Below are positions 25,794 to 35,641 of a DNA stretch of 64,000 bases, in pieces. The notes below the pieces were generated by a model. It saw only the letters and a list, made by a program, of their open reading frames with translations, did no database searches and was not told where the DNA came from. A program made the position numbers and the translations under genes. This DNA comes from DATKRB01 sp036501425 (GTDB taxonomy: Bacteria > Actinomycetota > Acidimicrobiia > Acidimicrobiales > RAAP-2). The stretch lies in the NCBI GenBank assembly GCA_036501425.1, contig DASYAI010000037.1, forward strand, positions 6,204 through 70,203. The letters run 5' to 3'. Numbering within the stretch: position 1 is the first letter of the stretch; each line of letters starts with the position of its first letter.

Positions 25794-27332
25794 ATGCACG
25801 TCGGGGAGTCGCTTCGATCGATGGTCGGTTGGGACGGCCGCGCCCGGGCGCTGCACCTGTCGTGGATCGGGTTCTTCGCCACGTTCGTCGTCTGGTTCGA
25901 CTTCGCACCGTTTTCGGCGACGATCGGTCGCCAGCTCCACCTGAGCGCTGCCCAACTGGCGGCCATCGGACTGTGCAACCTCGGCCTCACCGTCCCGGCC
26001 CGCATGGCGATCGGCGCCGCCCTGGACCGCTTCGGCCCTCGGCGGGTGTTCCCGTGCATCCTGATCGGCGCCGCCGTTCCCAACACGGTCTTCGCGCTTG
26101 CGACCAGCTTCCCTGCCCTCGTGCTCAGTCGCCTGGCCCTTTCGGTGGTGGGAGCGGGGTTCGTCGTGGGCATCCGGATGGTGCGGGAGTGGTGGCCCGA
26201 CGCCGAGCTCGGTACGGCAGAGGGTGTCTACGCCGGGTGGGGCAACTTCGGCTCGGGGGTGGCCACCGTGGGGCTCCCGGTACTCGCCGACGCCCTGGGA
26301 GGCGCCCACGGCTGGCGTTGGTCGATCGGGGCCTGTGGCCTGGTCTCCGCCGCCTGGGGCGTGGTCTACCTGTGGGCCGCCCGGAACACTCCAGACGGGA
26401 CCGCCTGGGTGCGGCCCCGTCGCCAGGGTGCGCTCGAAGTCACCAGCCGACCGGCCGCCATCGGTCTGGTGCTGCTCACCATGCCGGTCGTCGGGGTGTT
26501 GGGCATCGTGGCCTACCGCCTCTACCTGGTCCACGTCATCGACGCCAGAGCGCTCGCCATCTGTGTGGTCGTCCTGGTCGTCCTCGTCGCCGTGCAGGCG
26601 GCGCAGGTCCTTCGGGTGAACCGGCCGGCGCTGGCCGGCGACTACCCGACGCGCGAGCAATACCCCTTCCGTGCTGTTGTGCTCTGCTGCCTGGTCTATG
26701 CCGTGACCTTCGGCGGCGAGCTGGCAGTGCTGTCGACGCTGCCGACCTTCTTCGGCGCCACCTGGCATCTCGGCGTGGCTACCGCGGGCATCGCCGCCGG
26801 GACGTTCGGGCTGATGAACCTGGTGACTCGGCCGGTGGGCGGCCTGCTGTCGGACCGCACCGGCCGACGGCGACGGACGCTGGTCGTCCTCTTGACGGGA
26901 ACGGCCGTCTGCTTCTGCCTGATGTCCTTGCTCCACGAGGACTGGCCCGTCGTAGGCGCCGTTGTGCTGGGCATCGGCGCCGCGGCCTTCCTCCAGGCGA
27001 GCAACGGCGCCGTCTTCGCCGTCGCGCCACAGATCGACCGCCGGGTGAGCGGCCAGATCGCCGGACTGGTGGGCGCCTACGGCAACCTCGGGGGCATCGT
27101 CTGGCTGTTCCTGCTCGTCTACGTGGCGCCCCAGACCATGTTCCTGGGCATCGGGCTGGCCGCCGTCGCCATCGGTCTGGTGGTCGGCCAGCTCCTCCCC
27201 GAACCCGTGGCGGTGCCGGGACCGGCGGGACCGCAGCGGATGGCACGGGCCGAGGTGACCCAGGGCGCATCTGGGGTCGAACCCGCCGTGCCGATGCCCG
27301 ATCCCGGCGACCTCGAGCCGGTGCTCCGATGA
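25794..27332 (+). CDS. narK: NarK/NasA-type nitrate/nitrite MFS transporter
   Basis: 512 residues with about 12 membrane helices. Features of the nitrate porter family: the first helix WIGFFATFVVWFDFAPFS, the conserved Arg-containing MAIGAALDRFGPRR loop, the glycine-rich nitrate signature GWGNFGSGVATVGLPVLAD, and GTFGLMNLVTRPVGGLLSDR in the second half. It imports nitrate (or exchanges it for nitrite) for the cytoplasmic enzymes encoded next. The stop overlaps the nirB ATG (ATGA). Confidence 0.9.
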   Translation: MHVGESLRSMVGWDGRARALHLSWIGFFATFVVWFDFAPFSATIGRQLHLSAAQLAAIGLCNLGLTVPARMAIGAALDRFGPRRVFPCILIGAAVPNTVFALATSFPALVLSRLALSVVGAGFVVGIRMVREWWPDAELGTAEGVYAGWGNFGSGVATVGLPVLADALGGAHGWRWSIGACGLVSAAWGVVYLWAARNTPDGTAWVRPRRQGALEVTSRPAAIGLVLLTMPVVGVLGIVAYRLYLVHVIDARALAICVVVLVVLVAVQAAQVLRVNRPALAGDYPTREQYPFRAVVLCCLVYAVTFGGELAVLSTLPTFFGATWHLGVATAGIAAGTFGLMNLVTRPVGGLLSDRTGRRRRTLVVLLTGTAVCFCLMSLLHEDWPVVGAVVLGIGAAAFLQASNGAVFAVAPQIDRRVSGQIAGLVGAYGNLGGIVWLFLLVYVAPQTMFLGIGLAAVAIGLVVGQLLPEPVAVPGPAGPQRMARAEVTQGASGVEPAVPMPDPGDLEPVLR

Positions 27333-29941
27333 GCGGGCCGCCGGGTACGGCGTCGGGCTCGGGCCGCAGGACGTTGGTGGTCGTCGGCTACGGCATGGTC
27401 GGGCACAAGCTGGTCCAGGCCTTGGTCGAGCGGGGTGTGACCGACGCGTGGGACATCGTCGTGCTCGGGGAAGAGCCCCACCGAGCCTACGACCGGGTCC
27501 ATCTCTCGTCGCTGTTCGAAGGGACGGCCCCGACGGACCTCGTCTTCGAGGACCCCGTCATCGGGGCAGACGCCGCCGTTTCGGTCCGTCTCGACGACCC
27601 GGTGCGCTCGATCGACCGGGCCGCCCGGGTCATGACCACCGAGGGAGGGCACCACCAGCCCTACGACGCGGCCGTGCTGGCCACCGGCTCGGAACCGTTC
27701 GTCCCGCCGGTGCCAGGGCAGGACCTGCCCGGCTGCTTCGTCTACCGCACGATCGGCGATGTCGAGGCGATCCAGGCGTGGGCCGAGCGATGCCGACAGG
27801 CGGTGGTGGTCGGGGGCGGCCTCCTCGGCTTGGAGGCCGCCAACGCGCTGCGCGCGTGTGGCCTGAGCACCCAGGTCCTCGAGTTGGCTTCGCGGCTGAT
27901 GCCGGTGCAGGTGGACGACCCCGGCGGCGTGGTGCTGCGCCGGCGGATCGAGGCGCTCGGCGTCGCCGTCCACACCTCCGTATCCCTGACGGCCGTCGAG
28001 AGGGGACCCCAAGGGGCAGTGGGCGCCATCCGGGTGGCACCACTACGAGGAACCGAGGGAAGCAGTGAGGCCGGGGGGATCGGGAGCGACCGGATCGAGG
28101 CCCAGATGGTCGTGTTCTCGGCTGGCGTCCGGCCCCGAGACGGACTGGCCCGGGCGTGCGGCCTCGAGGTCGGCGAGCGCGGTGGGGTCGTCGTCGACGC
28201 CCAGTGCCGGACCAGCGACCCGGCGATCTACGCCATTGGCGAATGCGCCCAGGCCGCCGGCCGGGTGTACGGGCTGGTCTCGCCCGGCTACCAGATGGCC
28301 CGAGTCGTCGCCGACACCCTCTGCGGGATCGAGGCGGGCTTCGACGGCGCCGACCTGTCCACCAAGCTCAAGCTGATGGGGGTGGACGTGGCGAGCTTCG
28401 GCGACGCCCACGCGTCGTCCGCCGGCTCGAACACCATCACCTACACGGACCTGCCCGGGCTGGTCCACAAGCGGCTCGTGGTCGACGCGGACGGCCACGT
28501 CATCGGCGGCGTCTTGGTGGGCGAGGCCGCGGGCTACGACGTCCTCTCCCAGATGGCTCGGGGGGAGATCCCCTCGCCCGACGAACCGGGGGCCCTGATC
28601 AGCCCGAGCTCGGGGGTGGCGGTAGCCGTCGGGGTGGACGCGCTCGCCGAGACGGCGACGGTGTGCTCGTGCGAGAACGTCAGCAAGGGCGCGATCTGCG
28701 CCGCCATCGCCGCCAGCGTCGCCGAGACCGGGGCGGCCGACGTCCGTGCGGTGAAGGCCGCGACCCGGGCCGGGACCGGCTGCGGCGGTTGCGTTCCCCA
28801 GCTCACCGAGCTCGTCCGCGCCCAGCTCACCCGCGTCGGCGTCGCCGTCGACGACCACCTGTGCGAGCACTTTGCCTACTCCCGCCAGGCGCTCTTCGAC
28901 ATCGTGCGGATCGAGGGCATCACCTCGTTCGCCACCCTGCTCGCCCGCCGGGGCCGGGGGCGCGGGTGTGAGATCTGCAAGCCGGTCGTGGCCTCCATCC
29001 TGGCGTCCCTCGGCAACGGGTACGTCCTCGATCGGGAGCAGGCCGGCCTGCAGGACACCAACGACCACTTTCTGGCCAACCTGCAACTCGACGGGACCTA
29101 TTCGGTCGTTCCACGGGTGCCCGGTGGCGAGATCACCCCGGAAAAGCTCATCGTGCTCGGCGAGGTGGCGAGGGAGTTCTCCTTGTACACCAAGATCACC
29201 GGTGGGCAGCGCATCGACCTGCTCGGCGCCCGGGTCGAGCAACTGCCCCTCATCTGGACCCGGCTGGTCGACGCCGGCTTCGAGTCGGGCCATGCCTACG
29301 GCAAGGCCCTGCGGACGGTGAAGTCGTGCGTCGGGACCACGTGGTGCCGCTACGGCGTGCAGGACTCGACCACCCTCGCCATCGACCTCGAGTTGCGCTA
29401 CCGGGGTCTGCGTTCCCCCCACAAGATCAAGATGGCCGTCTCGGGCTGCGCCCGCGAGTGCGCGGAGGCCCAGAGCAAGGACGTCGGGGTCATCGCCACC
29501 GAGCGGGGATGGAACCTCTACGTAGCCGGCAATGGAGGCACCCGACCACGTCACGCCGAGCTCCTGGCTGAGGACCTCGCCACCACCGACCTGGTCCGGA
29601 CCATCGACCGCTTCGTCATGTTCTACATTCGGACCGCCGACCGGCTGCAGCGCACGGCGGCATGGCTCGAGCATCTTGAGGGTGGCCTGGACTACCTCCG
29701 CTCCGTGATCCTCGACGACGCCCTCGGCATCTGCGCCGAGCTGGACGACGCCATGATCCGCCATGTCGGCTCGTACCAGTGCGAATGGCAGGCGACGCTG
29801 GAAGACCCGGAGCGGCTCCGGCGGTTCCGGACGTTCGTCAACGCCGACCAACCCGATCCCGACATCGTCATGGTCACCGACCGAGGCCAGCCCCGCCCCG
29901 CTCCGAGCCGGCAGCGGATCGCGCTCGGGTCGCGTTCGTGA
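27329..29941 (+). CDS. nirB: Assimilatory nitrite reductase [NAD(P)H] large subunit NirB
   Basis: 870 residues. FAD/NAD domains come first (TLVVVGYGMVGHKLVQALVE, AVVVGGGLLGLEAANALRAC). A BFD-type [2Fe-2S] domain follows at about 445-490 (TVCSCENVSKGAICAAI, GTGCGGCVPQL), and then the sirohaem/[4Fe-4S] reductase part with KSCVGTTWCRYGVQDS and SGCARECAEAQSKDVG. It reduces nitrite to ammonium with six electrons from NAD(P)H. It needs NirD, encoded 10 bases downstream, and sirohaem. Full length for the family. Confidence 0.94.
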   Translation: MSGPPGTASGSGRRTLVVVGYGMVGHKLVQALVERGVTDAWDIVVLGEEPHRAYDRVHLSSLFEGTAPTDLVFEDPVIGADAAVSVRLDDPVRSIDRAARVMTTEGGHHQPYDAAVLATGSEPFVPPVPGQDLPGCFVYRTIGDVEAIQAWAERCRQAVVVGGGLLGLEAANALRACGLSTQVLELASRLMPVQVDDPGGVVLRRRIEALGVAVHTSVSLTAVERGPQGAVGAIRVAPLRGTEGSSEAGGIGSDRIEAQMVVFSAGVRPRDGLARACGLEVGERGGVVVDAQCRTSDPAIYAIGECAQAAGRVYGLVSPGYQMARVVADTLCGIEAGFDGADLSTKLKLMGVDVASFGDAHASSAGSNTITYTDLPGLVHKRLVVDADGHVIGGVLVGEAAGYDVLSQMARGEIPSPDEPGALISPSSGVAVAVGVDALAETATVCSCENVSKGAICAAIAASVAETGAADVRAVKAATRAGTGCGGCVPQLTELVRAQLTRVGVAVDDHLCEHFAYSRQALFDIVRIEGITSFATLLARRGRGRGCEICKPVVASILASLGNGYVLDREQAGLQDTNDHFLANLQLDGTYSVVPRVPGGEITPEKLIVLGEVAREFSLYTKITGGQRIDLLGARVEQLPLIWTRLVDAGFESGHAYGKALRTVKSCVGTTWCRYGVQDSTTLAIDLELRYRGLRSPHKIKMAVSGCARECAEAQSKDVGVIATERGWNLYVAGNGGTRPRHAELLAEDLATTDLVRTIDRFVMFYIRTADRLQRTAAWLEHLEGGLDYLRSVILDDALGICAELDDAMIRHVGSYQCEWQATLEDPERLRRFRTFVNADQPDPDIVMVTDRGQPRPAPSRQRIALGSRS

Positions 29942-29951
29942 GCGGTTCCCG

Positions 29952-30365
29952 ATGACGCTCACCACGCCTCGACCGCCCCGCTCGGCTGCCGTGCCCGGCT
30001 CGGTCTGGGTGGACGTCTGCGCGCTGGAGGATCTGGATCCCGACCGGGGGAGTGCAGTGCTCGTCGGCGACCAGCAGGTGGCGGTGTTCCGGCTCCGTGG
30101 TCTGACAACCGACGGCTCGTCGAGCGAGGACGAGCTGTACGCGGTGGGCAACCGGGACCCGTTCTGCGGCGCCAACGTCCTGGCCCGGGGCATCGTCGGA
30201 TCGGCCGGGGAGACCGCCTACGTCGCGTCCCCGATGCACAAGCAGCGATTCGACCTTCGCACCGGGCAGTGCCTGGACGAGGAGGAGGTGGTCATCCCGG
30301 TGTGGCCGGTCCGGGCGGTCGACGGTCGGGTCGAGCTGTCGTTCGGTGGACGCCATGGCTGCTGA
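29952..30365 (+). CDS. nirD: Nitrite reductase small subunit NirD
   Basis: 137 residues of the Rieske-like fold. As in other NirD proteins the [2Fe-2S] ligands are not conserved: the expected Cys-x-His and Cys-x2-His positions read FCGAN and SPMHK. The subunit therefore plays a structural role with NirB. A ~15-residue loop (TTDGSSSEDEL) is inserted compared with short homologues. Its end overlaps the start of the nitrate reductase gene by 11 bases. Confidence 0.88.
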   Translation: MTLTTPRPPRSAAVPGSVWVDVCALEDLDPDRGSAVLVGDQQVAVFRLRGLTTDGSSSEDELYAVGNRDPFCGANVLARGIVGSAGETAYVASPMHKQRFDLRTGQCLDEEEVVIPVWPVRAVDGRVELSFGGRHGC

Positions 30366-32445
30366 CACCGCCACCCACTGTCCGTACTGCGCGTTCCAGT
30401 GCGGCATGCGCCTCAGTCCGGGTACCGAGGACGGGCGCCTCGAAGTCGCGGGGGACGCGGCGTTTCCGGTGAGCCGGGGCCAGATGTGCATCAAGGGGTG
30501 GACGGCCGGTGAGCTCCTGCGCCGGCCCGAACGGCTGGGCTACCCGCAGGTCCGCGACTCGGCGGGGACCTTGCGCCGGGCCAGCTGGGACGGTGCGCTC
30601 GACGAGCTGGCCGCTCGGCTCTCGAGCACCAGGGACCGTTACGGGGCCGACGCGGTTGGGGTCTTCGGCAGCGGTGCGCTCACCAACGAGAAGACCTACC
30701 TTCTGGGGAAGTTCGCCCGGGTGGCGCTCGGGACGGCCAACATCGACTACAACGGGCGCTACTGCATGTCCTCGGCCGCAGCCGCGGCCAACCTGGCGTT
30801 CGGCATCGACCGGGGACTGCCGTTTCCGGTGGCCGACATCGCCCGGGCCGACACGGTCCTGGTCTGGGGATCGAACTGGGCCGAGACCATGCCGCCGATC
30901 GGGCAGTGGTTCGACGAGCAGCGGGCTCGGGGTGGCCGCATGATCGTGGCCGATCCCCGCCGGACGGCGACCGCTCGCCGAGCCGATCTCCACCTCCAGA
31001 TGGTCCCGGGGACGGACCTGGCGGTGGCGCTCGGTCTGCTCCACCTGGCCATCACCGACAACCTGGTCGACCGGAGCTTCCTGGCCGAGCGCACGGTCGG
31101 CTTCGACGACGTCCGCCGCTCGGTCCTGGCCTGGCCGCCCGACCGGGTGGAGCGGGTGACCGGCATTTCGGGGCGGACGCTTTCCGAGACGGTCCACGCC
31201 CTGGCCGACGTGCCCGCGTCGATCCTCCTTTCGGGGCGCGGCCCTGAACAGCAGTCCAAGGGGGTCGACACCGTGCTGGCCTTTACCAACCTCATGCTGG
31301 CGCTCGGGAAGATCGGCCGTCCGGCCAGCGGATACGGTTGCCTGACCGGGCAGGGCAACGGCCAGGGCGGACGAGAGCACGGCCAGAAGGCCGACCAGCT
31401 CCCCGGCTACCGTCTGATCGAAGACGCGTCCGATCGGGAGGTCGTGGCCCGGGCCTGGGGCGTTCCGGTGGCGTCGCTCCCCGGCAAGGGGTTGAGCGCG
31501 GCGGAGATACTGGGCTCGCTCGGCGCCGACGGCGGGGTCCGCGCCTTGATGGTGGTGGGCTCGAACGTGGTCGTGGCTTCGCCGGACGCTCGCCGGGTCA
31601 TCGAAGGCCTCGAACGGCTGGATTGCCTGGCGGTCCTCGACGCCTTCCCGAACGAGACCACCGCGCACGCCGACATCGTCCTGCCGGTCACCCAGTGGGC
31701 CGAGGAGGACGGGACGGTGACCAACTTGGAAGGGCGCGTGCTCCGACGCCGCCGGGCCGTGGCTCCGCCCGAGGAGGTGCGCAGCGACCTCGAGGTGCTC
31801 CGTGCCTTGGCCGAGCGGCTGGGTCACGGCCGCCACTTTGTGGCCGACACGCCCGAGGCGGTCTTCGACGAGCTGGCGGCGGTGAGCGCCGGTGGGCGAG
31901 CGGATTACAGCGGCATCACCTACGACCGTCTCGACGCCACCGGCGGGATCTACTGGCCATGCCCCGATCGAGCTCACCTCGGGACCCCCCGCCTGTTCGC
32001 CGAGCGGTTCGCCCATCCCGACGGGCGGGCCCGTCTGGTGCCGATCCGCTATCGGGCGGCGGCGGAGGAACCCGACGAGCAGTACCCCTACTACTTCACC
32101 ACCGGCCGGCACCGCGAGCACTACAACTCGGGAGCCCAGACCAGGTTGGTCCCCCGTCTCGTCGAAGCCCGGCCCGAGCCGCGTCTAGAGATCCATCCGC
32201 AACTCGCCCGGCACCTGGGCCTGACTGCGGAGGGCCGGGTACGGGTGGAGAGCCGGCGCGGCGCGGTCACCTTCGCGGCCTCCATCGACGCCGACATCCG
32301 CCCCGACACCGTCTTCGCACCGTTCCACTGGGGCGGGCGGGACGCCGCGAACGTGCTCACCAATCCGGCCCTCGACCCGATCAGCCGGATGCCGGAGTTC
32401 AAGATCTGCGCCGTGCGGCTCACCCCGCTCGAGGCGGGTGCCTGA
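30355..32445 (+). CDS. nasC: Assimilatory nitrate reductase catalytic subunit (molybdopterin oxidoreductase)
   Basis: 696 residues. The N-terminal [4Fe-4S] motif is CPYCAFQCGM plus GQMCIKG; NYNGRYCMSSAAAAANLAFG-type and VWGSNWAETMPPI segments bind MGD. The C-terminal MopB domain is TTGRHREHYNSGAQTRLVPR onward. It reduces nitrate to nitrite in the cytoplasm using bis-MGD made by the moa/moe/mob products. ATG 30355 is preferred to GTG 30346 as it gives the usual short N-terminus before the first cysteine. The stop shares one base with the next ATG. Confidence 0.92.
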   Translation: MAADTATHCPYCAFQCGMRLSPGTEDGRLEVAGDAAFPVSRGQMCIKGWTAGELLRRPERLGYPQVRDSAGTLRRASWDGALDELAARLSSTRDRYGADAVGVFGSGALTNEKTYLLGKFARVALGTANIDYNGRYCMSSAAAAANLAFGIDRGLPFPVADIARADTVLVWGSNWAETMPPIGQWFDEQRARGGRMIVADPRRTATARRADLHLQMVPGTDLAVALGLLHLAITDNLVDRSFLAERTVGFDDVRRSVLAWPPDRVERVTGISGRTLSETVHALADVPASILLSGRGPEQQSKGVDTVLAFTNLMLALGKIGRPASGYGCLTGQGNGQGGREHGQKADQLPGYRLIEDASDREVVARAWGVPVASLPGKGLSAAEILGSLGADGGVRALMVVGSNVVVASPDARRVIEGLERLDCLAVLDAFPNETTAHADIVLPVTQWAEEDGTVTNLEGRVLRRRRAVAPPEEVRSDLEVLRALAERLGHGRHFVADTPEAVFDELAAVSAGGRADYSGITYDRLDATGGIYWPCPDRAHLGTPRLFAERFAHPDGRARLVPIRYRAAAEEPDEQYPYYFTTGRHREHYNSGAQTRLVPRLVEARPEPRLEIHPQLARHLGLTAEGRVRVESRRGAVTFAASIDADIRPDTVFAPFHWGGRDAANVLTNPALDPISRMPEFKICAVRLTPLEAGA

Positions 32446-33911
32446 TGGCCGCTCGGCCCATGCCGCCCGACCGCCGACGGGGTGGCGACCGGCCCCGGCT
32501 GCTCGTCGTAGGCAATGGCATGTCAACCGACCGCCTGCTCGACGAGCTGGCTGTGCGCGACGCGCTGGGTTCGTTCGCCGTGACGATCGTCGGCGAGGAG
32601 CCCGGGGTCGCCTACAACCGGATCCAGCTGTCCCGCGTGCTGGCCGGTGCGCCCGCGGAGGAGGTGGCGACCAAGGCCCCCGGGTGGTACCGGGAGCAAG
32701 GCATCTGCCTGATCGACGGCCGGTGGTTGCAGCGGCTCGATACCGTGACCCGTCAAGGCGACATCGGAGACGGCGAACGGGTCGCCTATGACCTCGCCGT
32801 CCTGGCCACCGGGAGTAGTCCGGTCATCCCCCCGGTGGGGGGCCTGCGCGGCCGGGGCGCAGCCCTGGCCCGGGGCGTGCACACCTTGCGGACCATGGAG
32901 GACTGCCTGGCGTTGCGAGACGAGACCGGTACGGGTGGCCCGGCTCGCCAGGTCGTGGTGGTCGGCGGGGGACTGCTCGGGCTGGAGGCCGCCAAGGTGC
33001 TGTGCGACCTCGGTCATCACGTCACGGTCGTCCACCCCTCGGACACGCTGCTGAACGCCCAGCTGGACGAGCTCGGCGGCGCGTTCCTCCGCCGAGCCAT
33101 CGAGGCGCTGGGCATCGCCGTCGTGACCGGCCGGGTCGAGACGGCGCTGTGCCGGCAGTCCGGTGTCGAGGCCCTCCTACTGGCCGACCAGCGGGTGCTG
33201 CCCGCCGACACGGTCCTGTTCACCACCGGGGTCCGACCGCGCATCGACGCCGCCGCCGCCTCGGGCATCGTGGTGGACCGGGGCATCGTCGTCGACGACC
33301 ACTTGGCGAGCTCCGCCCCGGGCGTCTGGGCCATCGGCGAGTGCGCCGAGCACGACGGCAAGGTCGTCGGCCTCGTCGCCCCCTGCTGGGACCACGCTGC
33401 CGTGGTCGCCGACCAGCTGGCGGGGACCAACCCGGCCGCCCGCTACCGTCCGACCCCGTCCTTTGCCCGGCTGAAGGTGGCGGGGGTCGAAGTGACCTCC
33501 ATGGGTGCGGTGGACCCGGCCGAGGGTGACGAGGTGCTCCAGACGATCGAAGAACGCCGCGAGGTGTACCGGAAGCTCGTCATCCGCGAGGGCCGGCTGG
33601 CCGGGGCCGTGCTCGTCGGGGATCCCGACCACGGAGCGAGTCTCGTGCGGGTGTTCGAACGGGCCGAGCCGCTACCGCCCAATCGGGTGGACCTCTTTTG
33701 CACGGTCGACGCGTTTGCCTCGGCCCCGGGGGCCGCCGACCTGTGCAACTGCAACCGGGTGAGCGAGGCCACGGTGAACGACGCCATCGCTGCGGGAAGC
33801 GGCACGGTCGAAGAGATCGCTCGGGCCACTCGGGCAGGGACCGGTTGCGGTTCCTGCGTGGGACAGATCCGACGTCTTCTTGACGACGCGCCCGCGCTCT
33901 CGGTGGCATGA
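32445..33911 (+). CDS. nasB: FAD/NAD(P)H and [2Fe-2S] electron-transfer subunit of nitrate reductase (NasB-like)
   Basis: 488 residues. FAD and NAD domains (LLVVGNGMSTDRLLDELAVR, VVVVGGGLLGLEAAKVLCDL, APGVWAIGECAEHDG) are followed by a C-terminal BFD-like [2Fe-2S] domain (LCNCNRVSEATVNDAIAAG, AGTGCGSCVGQI). This equals the front half of NirB without the sirohaem part. It most likely passes electrons from NAD(P)H to the NasC catalytic subunit. The TGATG overlap with nasC indicates a stoichiometric pair. Confidence 0.88.
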   Translation: MAARPMPPDRRRGGDRPRLLVVGNGMSTDRLLDELAVRDALGSFAVTIVGEEPGVAYNRIQLSRVLAGAPAEEVATKAPGWYREQGICLIDGRWLQRLDTVTRQGDIGDGERVAYDLAVLATGSSPVIPPVGGLRGRGAALARGVHTLRTMEDCLALRDETGTGGPARQVVVVGGGLLGLEAAKVLCDLGHHVTVVHPSDTLLNAQLDELGGAFLRRAIEALGIAVVTGRVETALCRQSGVEALLLADQRVLPADTVLFTTGVRPRIDAAAASGIVVDRGIVVDDHLASSAPGVWAIGECAEHDGKVVGLVAPCWDHAAVVADQLAGTNPAARYRPTPSFARLKVAGVEVTSMGAVDPAEGDEVLQTIEERREVYRKLVIREGRLAGAVLVGDPDHGASLVRVFERAEPLPPNRVDLFCTVDAFASAPGAADLCNCNRVSEATVNDAIAAGSGTVEEIARATRAGTGCGSCVGQIRRLLDDAPALSVA

Positions 33912-33975
33912 GCACCGGGGTGCGGCACCTACGAGTCGATCCAGCAGGAACGAGCATGCAAACAAGGAGAGACCC

Positions 33976-34353
33976 ATGAGCCCTATTTTCGACCAGATCG
34001 GTGGTGCCGGCGCGGTCGGTACCGCCGTCGACATCTTCTACGAGAAGGTGCTCGGCGACCCCCAACTGCGCGGCTATTTCGCCGGGACCGACCTCGCTCT
34101 GCTCAAGCGGCACCAACGAGCGTTCCTCACCGCTGCTCTCGGTGGACCCGATGCCTATGCCGGACGGGCCATGGGACCGGCGCACGCCGGTCTGGGCGTC
34201 ACCGACGCCGCCTTCGATGCGGTCGTCGGTCATCTCGCCGCGACGCTCACGGAGCTGTCGGTTCCTGACGACACCATTGGGGAGATCGCCGCCGCGCTGC
34301 TCCCGCTCAGGTCCGAGATCGTGAGCGCCGCTGCGCAACCGGTGACCCCGTAG
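33976..34353 (+). CDS. glbN: Truncated haemoglobin, group 1 (GlbN-like)
   Basis: 125 residues of 2/2 globin fold: MSPIFDQIGGAGAVGTAVDI then FYEKVLGDPQLRGYFAGTD, with Tyr in the B helix, LKRHQRAFLTAALGG and the proximal histidine in MGPAHAGLGV. Group 1 truncated globins bind O2 and NO and can convert NO to nitrate. At the end of a nitrite reductase operon this could protect against NO made as a by-product. AAGGAGA lies 6 bases before ATG. Confidence 0.88.
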   Translation: MSPIFDQIGGAGAVGTAVDIFYEKVLGDPQLRGYFAGTDLALLKRHQRAFLTAALGGPDAYAGRAMGPAHAGLGVTDAAFDAVVGHLAATLTELSVPDDTIGEIAAALLPLRSEIVSAAAQPVTP

Positions 34354-34364
34354 GGGGTGGGGCG

Positions 34365-35641
34365 ATGACGGTGGGCGGTGGCCGCGAGCACACCAGGAGC
34401 CCGCCCGAGCTCCTTGACTCGGTCCGCAGCGTGGTTCTTGCCAACCGGCGCCCACTGGGCGCAGAGCACGTGCGTATCGACGCCGCCCTGGGGCGGGTGC
34501 TCGCGGCGCCAGTCAGCGCCGGCGAGCCCATGTCCCGCTTTGCCGCCGCCGCAATGGATGGTTTCGCGCTGTCCGCTGCCGACACGATCGGAGCGCCGGT
34601 CGCCCTGCGGTTGGTTGGGGCCACCATGGCGGGCGAGAGCCCCGGACGTGCGCTGGGGACCGGGGGGGCCGCCCGGATCATGACGGGCGCGCCGATCCCC
34701 CTCGGTGCTGACGCGGTATGTGTTCTCGAGGCCACCCACGACGACCCGGCGGGCGTCGTCATCGAGCGGGTAATCGAGACAGGCGCCAACGTTCGCAGGC
34801 CGGGTGAGGACGTCGCTGCCGGGTCGGTCGTCTTCACCGCAGGGACGAGGCTCGAGCCGGCGCATCTCGGCGTGCTCGCCAGTATCGGCGCGGACGACCT
34901 TACGGTCTACCGGCGACCGGTTGTCGGCGTGCTGTCGACGGGCGACGAGTTGGTAGAGCCCGGTGGGGTGGACGTCGGTCCCGCTGGGATCCGCGACGCG
35001 AACCGCATTGCCTTGCTGGGTCTCCTGGCGCAGCTCGGCGCGGTCGGTTTCGACCTCGGATGGTCGGTGACGACGAGATCGCGCTCGGAGCGAAGCTGTG
35101 TCGTGCGGCCGAGCATTGCGACGTGTTGGTCACGAGCGGCGGGGTGGGTCCAGGCGATCGGGATGTCCTCCGGCAGGCGCTGGTCGAGCTGGCCGGGGGA
35201 CGGCGGGTGCGGCCGTTCCAGATAGCGATCCGGCCCGGCCGTCCGTTCCTGTTCGCCGAGATCGAATCGGGAGGGGAGGTGCCGGTATTCGGGTTGCCGG
35301 GCAACCCCGTCGCCTGCCTCGTCGCGTACCACCTTCTGGTCAGGCCGGCAATCTCCATCATGGCTGGTCGGCGGGTTGTGAGCGACTCGGTTGGCGCGGT
35401 TGTCGATTCGGCAGTCAGGCGCCGGCCCGACGGCAAGGTCCACTTCTTGCTTGCCTCGGCTGCGTTCGGTGACGACGGTCGCCTCCATGCGTCCCCGGCC
35501 GATGGGCAGCGCCCCCACATGCTGCGCTCCATGGCCAACTCCAATGCCCTCATCGTCCTCGAGGACGGGGAGGGAGTCGACGCCGGATCGGAGCTCGAAC
35601 TTCTCCCCCTCGACCCGTCTCGACTGTTCGGCGCGAGGTGA
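34365..35641 (+). pseudogene. Second moeA-like gene, interrupted by a frameshift
   Basis: The first frame (from ATG 34365) encodes MoeA motifs AAAAMDGFALSAADTIGAPV, RIMTGAPIPLGADAVCVLE, NVRRPGEDVAAGS, GVLSTGDEL and RDANRIALLGLL, then loses similarity after GFDLG near 35058. From ATG 35060 the -1 frame resumes with MVGDDEIALGAKLC, LVTSGGVGPGDRDVL, VFGLPGNPVACLVAYHLLV and runs to a normal MoeA end at 35641. Adding one base near 35055-35060 would restore a full ~425-residue protein. It is either a recent pseudogene or a sequencing indel. It sits at the end of the nitrate operon, so a second MoeA may have been dedicated to the nitrate reductase. Confidence 0.8.

Noticed and set aside
25536..26936. 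Long minus-strand extension upstream of mobA
   Set aside because: It runs antisense to narK; mobA has a good ribosome binding site and start at 25535.
28043..30193. 716-codon minus-strand open frame
   Set aside because: Antisense to nirB, which shows all expected domains; a shadow of high-GC coding DNA.
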